A program made the position numbers and the translations under genes. Below, one piece after another: positions 34,376 through 43,565 of a stretch of DNA of 64,000 nucleotides; positions within the stretch are counted from its first letter, which is position 1; each line of letters starts with the position of its first letter. Location of the stretch: positions 4,340,001 to 4,404,000 of the forward strand of contig NZ_CP033073.1 in NCBI RefSeq assembly GCF_003675325.1, read 5' to 3'. This DNA comes from Streptomyces dangxiongensis. Its GTDB lineage: Bacteria > Actinomycetota > Actinomycetes > Streptomycetales > Streptomycetaceae. The notes beneath the pieces are model-generated. The model was not told the origin of the DNA, made no database searches, and was given only the letters and a program-made list of their open reading frames with translations.

Positions 34376-36418
34376 CTACCCGGCGAGCTGGGCGGGCAGC
34401 GGGGCCGAGTGGGTGACGACCAGGCCCGACACGGCACGGGTCAGCGCCACGTACAGCCGGCGCAGGCCCGTGCGTTCGTCCGGTTCGCCGTCCACCACGG
34501 CCCGCGGCTCGTCCAGGACCACGTAGTCGTACTCCAGGCCCTTGGCGAGGGAGGCCGGGACGAGGGTCAGCCGGGTCTCGCGGGTCGTCTCCTGGCCCGG
34601 CCCGAGGTACCCGATGCCGGCCGCGGTCAGCGCCTCGGCCAGTTCCGGGATCCGGGCGTCGGCCGCGATCAGACCGGTCGAGCCCTCGTTGCGCAGCAGC
34701 TCGGCGCAGGCGGCGACGACACCGGCCGGCTCGGCGACCGTACGGATGTCGAAGAAGCCCGGGTTCTCCCGGACGGAGGCGACCGGGGTGAGGCCGGGCG
34801 CGATGTGGGGCAGCAGCCGGGAGGCGTACGTGATCACGTCCGTCGGCACACGGAAGCCGGCCGTCAGTTCCTCGACGGCCCCGTCCGGCTTGCCGAGGTG
34901 GCCCAGCGCCTCCGCCCAGCTCCGGGTCGCCCACGGGGTCGTGCCCTGCGCGAGGTCGCCCAGGACGGTCGCGCTGCCGGTGGTGCAACGGCGGCCGACG
35001 GCCCGGTACTGCATCGGGGACAGGTCCTGCGCCTCGTCCAGGACGACATGGCCGAGCGAGGAGGTGCGCTGGATCAGGTCGGCCGCCTCGTCGATCAGCA
35101 CCGCGTCCGCCGCCGACCACCTGGCCGCCTTCACGCCCCGCACCGGCCTGGCCCACAGGATCGTCCGCTGCTCGTCCTCGTCCAGGAGGCCGGCGGCGTG
35201 CTCGGCGAGGAACTCCGCGTCGGTCAGCAGCCGCAGTACCAGCTTCGCCGGGTCGACGGCCGGCCAGACGCTCTTCACGGCCGCCTTCACCGCGGCGTTG
35301 CGGGCGACCGCGTCCTGTACCCGGTCGTCCGGGGCCTCCCCGGCCCGCTCCATCTGCACGAGCACCGCGTGCGCGATGCGCTGCGGCAGGGCCTCGCGGG
35401 CGGCCCCGTACCGGATGTCCCGCGCCAGCAGCTCCCGGACGATGACCTCCAGCTCGTACGCCGGTACTCGCCAGCGCCGCGAGCCGCGCACCACCACGAC
35501 CGGCTCGGCCGGCATGGTCACGTGGGAGTACAGGGCCCGGCGCAGCACCTCGGCCATCCGGGCGTCGCCCTTGACGACGGCGGCGGGCGCGTCGTCCGTG
35601 CCGCGCACCTCCACGTGGGCGACGAGGTCGTCCACGGTGGCCTGCTGCACGGCCAGTTCGCCCAGGGCGGGCAGGACCTGCTCGATGTAGTGCAGGAAGG
35701 ACCGGTTCGGCCCGATGACGAGGGTGCCGGTGCGGGCCAGCCGCTCGCGGTGGGCGTAGAGCAGGTAGGCCACCCGGTGCAGGCCGACGGCCGTCTTGCC
35801 GGTCCCCGGGCCGCCCTGCACGCAGACCGTGCCGCCCAGCCCGCTGCGGACGATCTCGTCCTGCTCGGGCTGGATGGTGGCGACGATGTCCCGCATCGGG
35901 CCGACGCGCGGCCGTTCGATCTCCTGCTGGAGCAGCTTGCTGGTGGGGCCGCCCTCCGAGGAGTCCGCCGGGCCGGCCGGGTCGCCGAGGTGCTCGTCCT
36001 CGTACGCCGTGAGGTCCCCGCCCGTGTAACCGAAACGGCGGCGCAGCCCGATGTCCAGGGAGTCCTTGCGGGACGCCCGGTAGAACGGCTGCGAGACGGG
36101 TGCGCGCCAGTCGATGACCATGGGGTCGCCGTGGGCGTCGTGCACGTGCCGCCGCCCGATGTAGAAGCGCCCGCCCGTCTCCCACCGCTGCTCCTCGTAG
36201 TCGAGGCGGCCGAAGAACAGCGGGGTGTCGCTGAGGTCGGCCAGCGCCTTGACGCGGTCCTCGATCTGCCGGGCGAGCACTTCGGCGTTGACCCAGTTCG
36301 CGGTGACGTCACGGATGTCCAGGGCCTCCGCGTCCTGACGCATGGCGCGCAGGGCGGCACGGGACGCGGCGAGGTGGGCTCGTTCCCGGGCCAGGGGGTC
36401 ATCGGTGGGCGTGGACAA
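34376..36418 (-). CDS. HelD-like RNA polymerase-associated ATPase (UvrD-like helicase fold)
   Basis: 680 residues. A coiled-coil-like N-terminus (about 5-60) is followed by a UvrD/Rep-type ATPase split by insertions: Q-motif T-I-Q-P-E-Q-D-E-I-V, Walker A G-G-P-G-T-G-K-T (202-209), Walker B V-L-D-E-A-Q-D-L-S-P and the C-terminal Y-V-A-L-T-R-A. This architecture is that of actinobacterial HelD, which dislodges DNA and nascent RNA from stalled RNA polymerase and in the HelR branch protects against rifamycins. True DNA-repair helicases of this fold are longer and lack the N-terminal coiled coil. ATG at 36418. Confidence 0.87.
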   Translation of the reverse strand: MSTPTDDPLARERAHLAASRAALRAMRQDAEALDIRDVTANWVNAEVLARQIEDRVKALADLSDTPLFFGRLDYEEQRWETGGRFYIGRRHVHDAHGDPMVIDWRAPVSQPFYRASRKDSLDIGLRRRFGYTGGDLTAYEDEHLGDPAGPADSSEGGPTSKLLQQEIERPRVGPMRDIVATIQPEQDEIVRSGLGGTVCVQGGPGTGKTAVGLHRVAYLLYAHRERLARTGTLVIGPNRSFLHYIEQVLPALGELAVQQATVDDLVAHVEVRGTDDAPAAVVKGDARMAEVLRRALYSHVTMPAEPVVVVRGSRRWRVPAYELEVIVRELLARDIRYGAAREALPQRIAHAVLVQMERAGEAPDDRVQDAVARNAAVKAAVKSVWPAVDPAKLVLRLLTDAEFLAEHAAGLLDEDEQRTILWARPVRGVKAARWSAADAVLIDEAADLIQRTSSLGHVVLDEAQDLSPMQYRAVGRRCTTGSATVLGDLAQGTTPWATRSWAEALGHLGKPDGAVEELTAGFRVPTDVITYASRLLPHIAPGLTPVASVRENPGFFDIRTVAEPAGVVAACAELLRNEGSTGLIAADARIPELAEALTAAGIGYLGPGQETTRETRLTLVPASLAKGLEYDYVVLDEPRAVVDGEPDERTGLRRLYVALTRAVSGLVVTHSAPLPAQLAG

Positions 36419-36540
36419 GGGGGTGCCTCCGGTGGGCCTGCTGCGTGGGCTGTGTCGGTGCCGTCCGGTTTCCGGCCGGACGGCGGCGCTCCGTGGCGGA
36501 GGCGGGCAAGAGCGAGGATTTTAGAGGGACCGGCGGGCGG

Positions 36541-36596
36541 GGGCCACCGAATATCGGTGCCGCAGGGCGGGGCCACCGGATCTCGGTGGTGCAGGG
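36541..36596. repeat. Two direct repeats, each containing a palindrome, upstream of the HelD-like gene
   Basis: Copy 1 (36541-36567) has GCCACCG-AATAT-CGGTGCC then GCAGGG; copy 2 (36570-36596) has GCCACCG-GATCT-CGGTGGT then GCAGGG. The units are about 27 bp with a 29-bp period, so the two palindromes lie about three helical turns apart, on one DNA face. They lie 120-180 bp from the HelD-like start and about 45 bp before the divergent glycosyltransferase, and look like a paired repressor operator. Confidence 0.6.
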
Positions 36597-36640
36597 ATTC
36601 ACCGCGCGCGTGACCCCAGGAGCGACATAAGGTCACATCC

Positions 36641-37858
36641 GTGTGGAAACGGACGGTGATGCCTCTCCTCCCGGCCCTCCCCCCTGCCCCTCCTCGTGCC
36701 CGTGCCTCTGCCCTGCCTGTCCTGCCCGTGCTGCTCCTGGTGCTCTCCCTCGGCTGCTTCGCCGCCCTGTGCGTGGCGCAGCGGGCCCCGATGGCCGACC
36801 TGCTGGTGTACCGGGCCGAGGGCGCCGCCGCGGCCCACGGCGGCGACCTGTACGGCTTCACGGTCACCGAGTGGCGGCTCCCGGCGACCTACCCGCCCTT
36901 CGCGGCCCTCCTCTTCGTCCCCGCCGCCTGGCTGCCCGTGCCGGCCCTGAAGGCGGCCTCCCTGGCGGGCAACGCCGCTCTGCTCGCCGTCCTGGTCGCC
37001 CTCTCGGCCCGCCTGGCGTCCCGCCCGCTGTCCCCGGCCCTGCTGTGCACGGCCACCGCCGCCGCGCTCTGGCTGGAACCGGTCTTCCAGACCCTGCTGT
37101 TCGGCCAGGTCAACCTGGCCGTGGTCTGCCTGAGCCTGTGGGACCTGACCCGGCCGCCCGGCGCCCGCGCCCGGGGCCTGGCCCTCGGCCTGGCGGCCGG
37201 CGTCAAACTCACCCCGGTCCTCTTCCTGGTCTACCTGCTGCTGCGCGGACGCCGACGGCAGGCGGCCACGGCGGCGGCCGGTCTCGCCGCCACCGTCCTG
37301 CTCGGCTTCCTGCTGCTCCCCGCGGCGAGCACCGACTTCTGGACCCGGCGGCTGTACGAGACCGGCCGGGTGGGCAAGGCGTGGATCGTGGACAACCAGT
37401 CCCTGCGGGGGCTGGTCGCGCGGGCCCTGCACGACCCCGCGCCGGGCCTCGCCTGGGCGCTGCCGGCGGCGGCCCTCACGGTGGCGGGCCTCGCGCTGGC
37501 CGGCCGTGCCCGCCGGGAGAGCCACGGCGTCCTGCTGACCGCGTTCACGGCCCTGCTGGTCTGCCCGGTGAGCTGGACCCACCACTGGGTGTGGTGCGTG
37601 CCGCTGCTCGCGGTGCTGCTGGCGGAGGGCCGCACCCGTACGGCCGTGCTGGTGGCCCTCGTCTTCACCGCCCGCACGATGTGGCTGGTCCCCCACGAGG
37701 GCGCCCTGGACCTGCGACTGCCGTGGTGGCAGCAGCCGTTGGCAGCCGCGTATCCGCTGGTGCCGTTGCTCCTGCCGTTCCTCCTGCCGCCGGGCGCCGC
37801 GCAGGCGGCCTGTCCGGTAGCGCCTAGCTCTCCGCCAGGATGTCGTCCGCGTCCATGA
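36641..37858 (+). CDS. GT87 polyprenol-phosphate-mannose-dependent mannosyltransferase
   Basis: 405 residues with about nine to ten membrane helices. Motifs of the GT87 (DUF2029) group: M-A-D-L-L-V-Y-R-A-E after the first helix (catalytic Asp), A-T-Y-P-P-F-A-A-L-L-F, L-F-G-Q-V-N-L, G-V-K-L-T-P-V-L-F and V-D-N-Q-S-L-R-G-L. It should use polyprenyl-phosphomannose to mannosylate a lipid or polymer on the outer membrane face; PimE is the best-known member. GTG at 36641 with AAGG upstream; an ATG at 36659 is possible. Its 3' end overlaps the convergent helicase gene by 35 bp. Confidence 0.85.
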   Translation: MWKRTVMPLLPALPPAPPRARASALPVLPVLLLVLSLGCFAALCVAQRAPMADLLVYRAEGAAAAHGGDLYGFTVTEWRLPATYPPFAALLFVPAAWLPVPALKAASLAGNAALLAVLVALSARLASRPLSPALLCTATAAALWLEPVFQTLLFGQVNLAVVCLSLWDLTRPPGARARGLALGLAAGVKLTPVLFLVYLLLRGRRRQAATAAAGLAATVLLGFLLLPAASTDFWTRRLYETGRVGKAWIVDNQSLRGLVARALHDPAPGLAWALPAAALTVAGLALAGRARRESHGVLLTAFTALLVCPVSWTHHWVWCVPLLAVLLAEGRTRTAVLVALVFTARTMWLVPHEGALDLRLPWWQQPLAAAYPLVPLLLPFLLPPGAAQAACPVAPSSPPGCRPRP

Positions 37859-39468
37859 TCCGGTACGCGTACCCCTGCTCCGCCAGGAACCGCTGGCGGT
37901 GGGCGGCGAAGTCCTGGTCGAGGGTGTCGCGGGCGACGACCGAGTAGAAGTGCGCCTGGTGGCCGTCGGCCTTGGGGCGCAGCACCCGGCCGAGCCGCTG
38001 GGCCTCCTCCTGCCGGGAGCCGAACGTGCCCGACACCTGGATGGCGACCGTGGCCTCCGGCAGGTCGATGGAGAAGTTGGCGACCTTCGACACCACCAGC
38101 ACGCTGATCTCGCCCTGGCGGAAGGAGTCGAAGAGCTTCTCCCGCTGCGCGTTGGAGGTCTCGCCCTTGATGACGGGCGCGTTCAGGTGCTCGCCCAGCT
38201 CGTCAAGCTGGTCGATGTACTGGCCGATGACCAGGATCTGCTGCCCCGCGAACCGGCGGACGATCGCCTCCGTGACCTTCCGCTTGGTGGCGGTGGTCGC
38301 ACAGAACCGGTACTTCTCCTCCGCCTCTGCGGTGGCGTACGCCAGCCGCTCGGAGTCGGTGAGGTTGACGCGGACCTCGACGCAGTCGGCGGGCGCGATG
38401 TAGCCCTGCGCCTCGATCTCCTTCCAGGGCGCGTCGAACCGCTTCGGCCCGATCAGCGAGAACACGTCCGACTCGCGGCCGTCCTCGCGGACCAGGGTCG
38501 CCGTCAGACCCAGCCGCCGCCTCGCCTGGAGGTCGGCGGTGAACTTGAAGACGGGCGCGGGCAGCAGGTGCACCTCGTCGTAGACGATCAGCCCCCAGTC
38601 CCGGGAGTCGAACAGCTCCAGGTGCGGGTAGACGCCCTTCCGCCGGGTCGTGAGGACCTGGTAGGTGGCGATGGTGACGGGACGGATCTCCTTGCGCGTC
38701 CCGCTGTACTCGCCGATCTCCTCCTCGGTCAGCGACGTCCGCTTCACCAGCTCGTGCTTCCACTGCCGGGCCGAGACGGTGTTGGTGACGAGGATCAGGG
38801 TGGTGGACCGCGCCTGGGCCATCGCCCCGGCGCCGACCAGCGTCTTGCCGGCGCCGCAGGGCAGCACCACGACACCGCTGCCGCCGTGCCAGAAGTTCTC
38901 CACGGCCTGCTTCTGGTACGGCCGCAGCGCCCAGCCGTCCTCCAGCAGGTCGATGGGGTGCGCCTCCCCGTCGACGTACCCGGCGAGGTCCTCGGCCGGC
39001 CAGCCCAGCTTCAGCAGCGTCTGCTTGATCTGCCCCCGCTCCGAGGGGTGCACGGCGACGGTGTCCGCGTCGATGCGGGCACCGACCAGCGGGGGCGATC
39101 CGCTTGGACTTCAGCACCTCCTCCAGCACCGGGCGGTCGGTGGTGGTGAGGACGAGTCCGTGCGCGGGGTGCTTGCTCAGGGTGAGGCGGCCGTAGCGGT
39201 CCATCGTCTCGGCGATGTCGACGAGCAGTGCGTGCGGCACGGGGTACCGGCTGTACTCCACGAGGGCGTCCACGACCTGCTCGGCGTCGTGGCCGGCGGC
39301 GCGCGCGTTCCACAGGCCGAGCGGGGTCACCCGGTAGGTGTGGATGTGCTCGGGTGCCCGCTCCAGCTCGGCGAAGGGCGCGATGGCGCGCCGGCACTCG
39401 CCGGACCGCTCGTGGTCGACCTCCAGGAGCAGGGTCTTGTCGGATTGGACGATCAGTGGACCGTTCAC
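37824..39468 (-). pseudogene. XPB/ERCC3-type DNA helicase, interrupted by a 1-nt frameshift
   Basis: The N-terminal part (from GTG 39468: V-N-G-P-L-I-V-Q-S-D-K-T-L-L-L-E-V-D) and the helicase core lie in different frames. After V-L-K-S-K-R-I-A-P the frame should continue L-V-G-A-R-I-D-A-D-T-V-A-V-H-P; it does so only if one G of the GGGGG run at 39091-39095 is removed. The core is otherwise complete: P-C-G-A-G-K-T (Walker A), Y-D-E-V-H (motif II), G-L-T-A-T-L-V-R-E-D-G-R-E-S-D and R-L-G-R-V-L-R-P-K. As read, translation from the native start stops early; the downstream frame opens by 39053 and could give a 409-residue truncated helicase. Repair helicase or transcription-coupled role is inferred from the family. 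Confidence 0.85.
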
Positions 39469-39569
39469 GCGCGGCACACCCTTTCCGCAATAGCCAAACG
39501 TCCAGTGTGCCCTCATCGGGCGGGGATCCCCGCGGGTTCCGGTGGGCCGGCGGCGTCAGGGGGGCGGTC

Positions 39570-42278
39570 TCAGTCCTCCGCCAGCTCGGCGACGCCCGTG
39601 ATCCGGTGCAGGGGGTACGTCCGCACCTCGTCCGCCGTGTGGTCGTACGCCGTCACGAAGCCGCCCTCGACCCGGATCGGGGCGATGACCCGCTGGCTGG
39701 CGGCACCCTCGGCGTTGACGTAACCGATCCACACGGAGTCGCCGGTCAGGACGGCGGCCTGCATGGTGGCCAGGGTGTCGGCGGAGGACGTACGGGGCAG
39801 TTCGCCGCCCGCCGGGGACCCGTCGACGGGCTTGCGCGGGGTCGTGGCGGCCAGGTCACCGGCCCGGATCGCGCGGACCGCCGCCGCGAGCAGCGTGGCG
39901 TCGGGCGGCGGCGGCCCCTCCGGCACCGGCTCGGGCGCGGTGCGCGGCGGGGTGCGGCGGGCGTGGGCGCGGGCGATCAGGACGTCGCCCTCGGCGGACT
40001 CGGCCGCGGGCGCGTAGCCCATCGCGCGCAGTCCCTCCAGCAGCGTCGCCGGGTCGCTCGGCGTGGCCAGCACGGTCGGGGCGAGGCGGCGCAGGCGCAG
40101 ACCGGCGGCGCGCCGGTCGGCGAGGATCTCGTTCAGCAGGGCGTCGTCGTCGCAGCGGACGTACGCGGAGGCCGCGCCGACCCGCAGGTGGCCGTGTCTG
40201 CGGGCCACGTCGTCGATGAGGTAGGCGAGCGGCTGCGGGACCGGGGTGCGGGAGTGCTCGGTGAGGAAGGCGTGCAGGTCGGCGGCGGCCCGGCCGGCGT
40301 CCAGGGCACGGCGTACGGACGCCGGTGTGAACCGGTACACGGTCGCGCCGCCCTTGGACTCCACGTCCGCGAGCACGCCGAGCATGTCCGCGAGCGGGCG
40401 GCGCAGCGGGCCGGGGGCGACCGCGGTCAGGTCGGCCTGGAGCAGCACGTGGTCCAGGGGCTCCGGCAGCAGCGGGGCGAGCAGCCGGGCCGCGGCGGCG
40501 GTCGCGACGCCCTGGTCGGCGTCGGAGAGGGGCGCGAGCGGGACGGCGGGCCGGTGGTGGTGCACGGGGAGCTTGTCACCGGGGCCGGCCGGTTCCGGGG
40601 CGGCAGCCGATGCGCCGGAAGCGGAAGGGCCGGAAGCGGACGCGCCGGGGGCGGACACGCCGCCGGGTGCGGGGGAGCCGGTCGCCGACGGCCCGGCCGC
40701 GGGCGGGGCAGGCCTCGCGGAACCGGAGCGGGCACCGGAGGCGGGGGCGGCGGGGGGTGTGCCGAGGAGGGCGCGTCCGTGCGCCGACAGCGCGCCGCGC
40801 CCGGTCACGCCGAGCAGTTCGGTCTCCGTCAGGGTCCAGCGGGCGAGCCGGGAACGCAGGTCCTCCTCACCGCCGTCCTTCCCCCACGCCCCGCCGCGCT
40901 CGCGCGGTGCGACGCCCACCGGGCCGCGCAGCGGGTGTTCCCAGCGCAGCCGGCCCAGCACCGACTGGGCGTCCGGGGCCGCGCCCAGCGGCAGCGCGGC
41001 CAGCAGGGCCAGCACCCGGTGCCGTACCTCGGGCGCGGCGGACCGGTCCAGGCCCGGGCCCAGCGCCGACAGCGTGCGGTCCTTGGCGTCCCGGCCGCCG
41101 ATCAGCCCCGGGGTGCGGGTGGCCGTCAGCCAGGCCTGGGCGAGCCGGCCCCAGCGTTCGGCGGGGGGCAGTTCCAGCCACTCGTCGTAGGCGGGCGTGG
41201 CCGCGTACCGCTCGTCGGCCTCGCCGTCGGAGGCGATCAGACCGGCCGCGTGGGCCAGCTCGACCCAGAAGGCGGCGACCGGCTCCGACACGTCCAGGGC
41301 GACGGCGGTCCGCTTCAGGTCGCGGACGCTCAGCCCGCCCGCCCGCAGCACCGCCGGCCCGCCCTCGTCCCAGCCCTTCAGCAGCTCCTCGACGGTGGCC
41401 AGGGCGGTGTACGCCTGCCCGGCGGCCGTCGCGTCCACCACCTGCGGGCTGTGCGTCGCGGCCGGCGCCACCGCGGGCGGCAGCGGCTCGGGGGTGCGGT
41501 GGGCGCGGCCCTCCCGCAGGTGCAGCGCCACCTCGCGGGGCAGGACGACCGTGCCGGGGGCCGTCGGCAGCAGCAGACCGCGGTCCAGCAGCCAGCGCAG
41601 ATGCGCGGCCGGGTCCGCGGTGACCTGCCCGTACGGCGGCCCCCACACCAGCCGGGACAGCACCTCCCGGGCCGCTTCCGGCGCCCCGGCGAGCAGCTTC
41701 GCCATCTTCCCGCGGTGGGTGAACAGCCCGGTCAGCGCGGTCACCGCGGACACCGAGTCATGGGTCGAGGGCAGCCCGGCCGCCGTCACGATCTCCTGGA
41801 TGCGGCCCGGCGACATGCCCGAGGTGGCTTCCTGCACGGTGGGGCCCAGCCCGGTCGGGGACGGGTGCTGCGGGGACGGCGCGAGCAGTTCGCGGGCGGT
41901 CCGCACCAGCCGCAGCCGGTCGTCGTCGCCCCACACCAGCGCCTGCTCGCGCAGGGTGGCCAGGGCCCGCGGCAGCGCGGCGGCCACCGCCTCGTCCACG
42001 GCGTCCCCCGCCATCAGCCCCAGCAGCGTGCCGTACGACGCCGGGTCCGGGGCCACCGCCAGCGCCTCCGCCGTCTGCAGCGCGAACCGGTCCAGCCGCT
42101 CCAGGGCGCGCAGCACCGACGCCCGCGTGCCCGCGCGGGTGGCGAGCTGGGTCAGGTCGGTGGGGACGGGGGTGATGAGGTCCGGGCGGCTGCGCAGCAG
42201 TGCGGTCAGGGAGGCGTCGTCCCTGGCGCGGAGCGCTTCCGCGAGGGACCGAGGGACTGAGTGGGCCTCGGGGCTCAT
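39570..42278 (-). CDS. XPB/Ssl2-type helicase-associated protein with C-terminal WYL-like domain
   Basis: 902 residues. Several winged-helix-like blocks in the N-terminal 500, a Pro/Ala/Ser linker (about 500-560), a Helicase_C_3-type region (H-V-L-L-Q-A-D-L-T-A-V-A-P-G-P-L) and a C-terminal WYL-like segment (V-W-I-G-Y-V-N-A-E-G-A-A-S-Q-R-V-I-A-P). The gene lies 101 bp upstream of the helicase on the same strand. Pairing of these two genes is widespread in actinobacteria and implies a complex, the large protein acting as DNA-binding or regulatory partner. WYL domains often sense nucleic acid, suggesting a damage-responsive role; this is inference. ATG at 42278. Confidence 0.85.
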   Translation of the reverse strand: MSPEAHSVPRSLAEALRARDDASLTALLRSRPDLITPVPTDLTQLATRAGTRASVLRALERLDRFALQTAEALAVAPDPASYGTLLGLMAGDAVDEAVAAALPRALATLREQALVWGDDDRLRLVRTARELLAPSPQHPSPTGLGPTVQEATSGMSPGRIQEIVTAAGLPSTHDSVSAVTALTGLFTHRGKMAKLLAGAPEAAREVLSRLVWGPPYGQVTADPAAHLRWLLDRGLLLPTAPGTVVLPREVALHLREGRAHRTPEPLPPAVAPAATHSPQVVDATAAGQAYTALATVEELLKGWDEGGPAVLRAGGLSVRDLKRTAVALDVSEPVAAFWVELAHAAGLIASDGEADERYAATPAYDEWLELPPAERWGRLAQAWLTATRTPGLIGGRDAKDRTLSALGPGLDRSAAPEVRHRVLALLAALPLGAAPDAQSVLGRLRWEHPLRGPVGVAPRERGGAWGKDGGEEDLRSRLARWTLTETELLGVTGRGALSAHGRALLGTPPAAPASGARSGSARPAPPAAGPSATGSPAPGGVSAPGASASGPSASGASAAAPEPAGPGDKLPVHHHRPAVPLAPLSDADQGVATAAAARLLAPLLPEPLDHVLLQADLTAVAPGPLRRPLADMLGVLADVESKGGATVYRFTPASVRRALDAGRAAADLHAFLTEHSRTPVPQPLAYLIDDVARRHGHLRVGAASAYVRCDDDALLNEILADRRAAGLRLRRLAPTVLATPSDPATLLEGLRAMGYAPAAESAEGDVLIARAHARRTPPRTAPEPVPEGPPPPDATLLAAAVRAIRAGDLAATTPRKPVDGSPAGGELPRTSSADTLATMQAAVLTGDSVWIGYVNAEGAASQRVIAPIRVEGGFVTAYDHTADEVRTYPLHRITGVAELAED

Positions 42279-42376
42279 CCGGCCAACGGTAGCGGACTTC
42301 ACCGTGCCGGGGGCGCCGGGAAAGAAGCGGTACGGTCCTCACGGGGTTTCAGTCGGCGTCACCCCGGAGGGGTTTC

Positions 42377-43468
42377 GTGGGGATCGAGAGCGACCAGGTC
42401 GTCTACGAGTATCTGAGCCGCGTCGGAGACATCGCGCAGCGACGGCAGCTTCCGTCGGCCACCCGCATGCGGCTCGTGTCGGAACTGCGCAACGAGATCG
42501 ACCGGTCGCGGGCGAGGACGACGGTGGACTCGCCCGCCGCCGTCCGCCGCATCCTGGAGCGTCTGGGCAGCCCCGACGAGGTGGTCTCGGCGGCGGACGG
42601 CACCGCCGGGGGACCACAGCCGCCCAGCACGGCGGTGCCGGCGCAGCCCGCGGCCCGGGAGCGGGCGGCGGGGACGGCGGAGCCGGCGGAGTCGGCGGAG
42701 CAGGGGGTCCGGGGGCGGTCGCGGTGGGGGCGGGCCGTACCGCGTCCGCGCGCCGCCGAGCCGGCCCCGCCCGCCGCGCCGGCCCCGCCGCATCTCGCGC
42801 CCGCGCACGAGCTGGGGGACGGGGACGCGGCGCCCGACTGGTGGCGGATGAGTCCCGGCGGTCCGGTGGCGGACCTCGATCCGGTGCCGGGGTTCGTCGG
42901 CGGGGTGGAGATCCCGGAGCTGCTCAGACGGCCCCCGCAGGCCGAGGGCCCGGACGCCCGGAAGGCGGACGGAGCCGATGCCCGGAAGGCGGACGGAGCC
43001 GATGCCCGGAAGGCGGGCCGGCGTAGGGGGCACAAGGCCGTGGCGGCGGGGTCCGACGGGGACGGCGCCGGGACCGAATCCGACGTCGTGGCCGGGACCG
43101 TCCGGCGCCGCGGACTTCGCGGACCCGCCGCCGGGTGGTCCAACCCGCTCCTGCTGCTGGGTGCCGCCGCGCTGGTCGCCGGTGCCGTGCTCGGCAACTG
43201 GATCCCGTTGCTGCTGGGCTGGCTGATCGCCTACGGCTCCCGGCGGCTGACGCCCGCGGAGACGAAGTGGGCGGTGCTGGTGCTGCCCGGTGCGGCGGTC
43301 GCGGCCGGGCTGGTGTGGCTGTGGGGGCGCAACGACGGGCGGTGGGGTGAGCCGATCGCCCAGGGCCACATGAACGACGCCGTCGGCGAGACCTGGCCGT
43401 GGGTCGTCAGGGGAGCGGCGGTGGCCACGGCGCTGTACCTGGCCTGGCGCTCCCAGCGGGCGCGGTGA
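42377..43468 (+). CDS. Membrane protein with N-terminal HAAS-like domain and a tandem 24-nt repeat
   Basis: 363 residues. Residues 1-75 form a helical HAAS-like domain (VVYEYLSRVGDIAQ...R-M-R-L-V-S-E-L-R-N-E-I-D...GSPDEVVSAA) typical of proteins linked to PadR/sigma regulation. A long Pro/Ala/Glu-rich cytoplasmic linker follows, with D-A-R-K-A-D-G-A repeated twice plus a partial copy (nt 42953-43015), then four hydrophobic segments (about 255-355). GTG at 42377 follows GGAGGGG. Function unknown. Confidence 0.75.
   Translation: MGIESDQVVYEYLSRVGDIAQRRQLPSATRMRLVSELRNEIDRSRARTTVDSPAAVRRILERLGSPDEVVSAADGTAGGPQPPSTAVPAQPAARERAAGTAEPAESAEQGVRGRSRWGRAVPRPRAAEPAPPAAPAPPHLAPAHELGDGDAAPDWWRMSPGGPVADLDPVPGFVGGVEIPELLRRPPQAEGPDARKADGADARKADGADARKAGRRRGHKAVAAGSDGDGAGTESDVVAGTVRRRGLRGPAAGWSNPLLLLGAAALVAGAVLGNWIPLLLGWLIAYGSRRLTPAETKWAVLVLPGAAVAAGLVWLWGRNDGRWGEPIAQGHMNDAVGETWPWVVRGAAVATALYLAWRSQRAR
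42953..43015 (+). repeat. In-frame 24-nt tandem repeats
   Basis: Units at 42953-42976 and 42977-43000 differ at one base (GACGCC versus GATGCC) and a partial third (15 nt) follows. Each encodes D-A-R-K-A-D-G-A. Near identity points to recent slippage; copy number should vary among strains. Confidence 0.9.
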
Positions 43469-43499
43469 GCGACGGGTCGCTTCGCGGCGGGACCCGGGC

Positions 43500-43547
43500 G
43501 CGGGTGGGCCGTGGTCGCTCGCGCGGTTCCCCGCGCCTCTTCCGGGG
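43500..43547. repeat. Second copy of the Streptomyces GC-rich intergenic repeat
   Basis: On the minus strand this reads GGCGCGGGGAACCGCGCGA followed by CGACCACGGCCC, the same family as 30003-30051. It fills most of the gap between the membrane protein and the HAD phosphatase gene and can fold into a strong hairpin. Confidence 0.55.
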
Positions 43548-43565
43548 ACCGGCACAATGTGGGGT

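Noticed and set aside
42953..43015. CRISPR-like repeat array
   Set aside because: Units are contiguous without spacers and are in frame inside a coding sequence.
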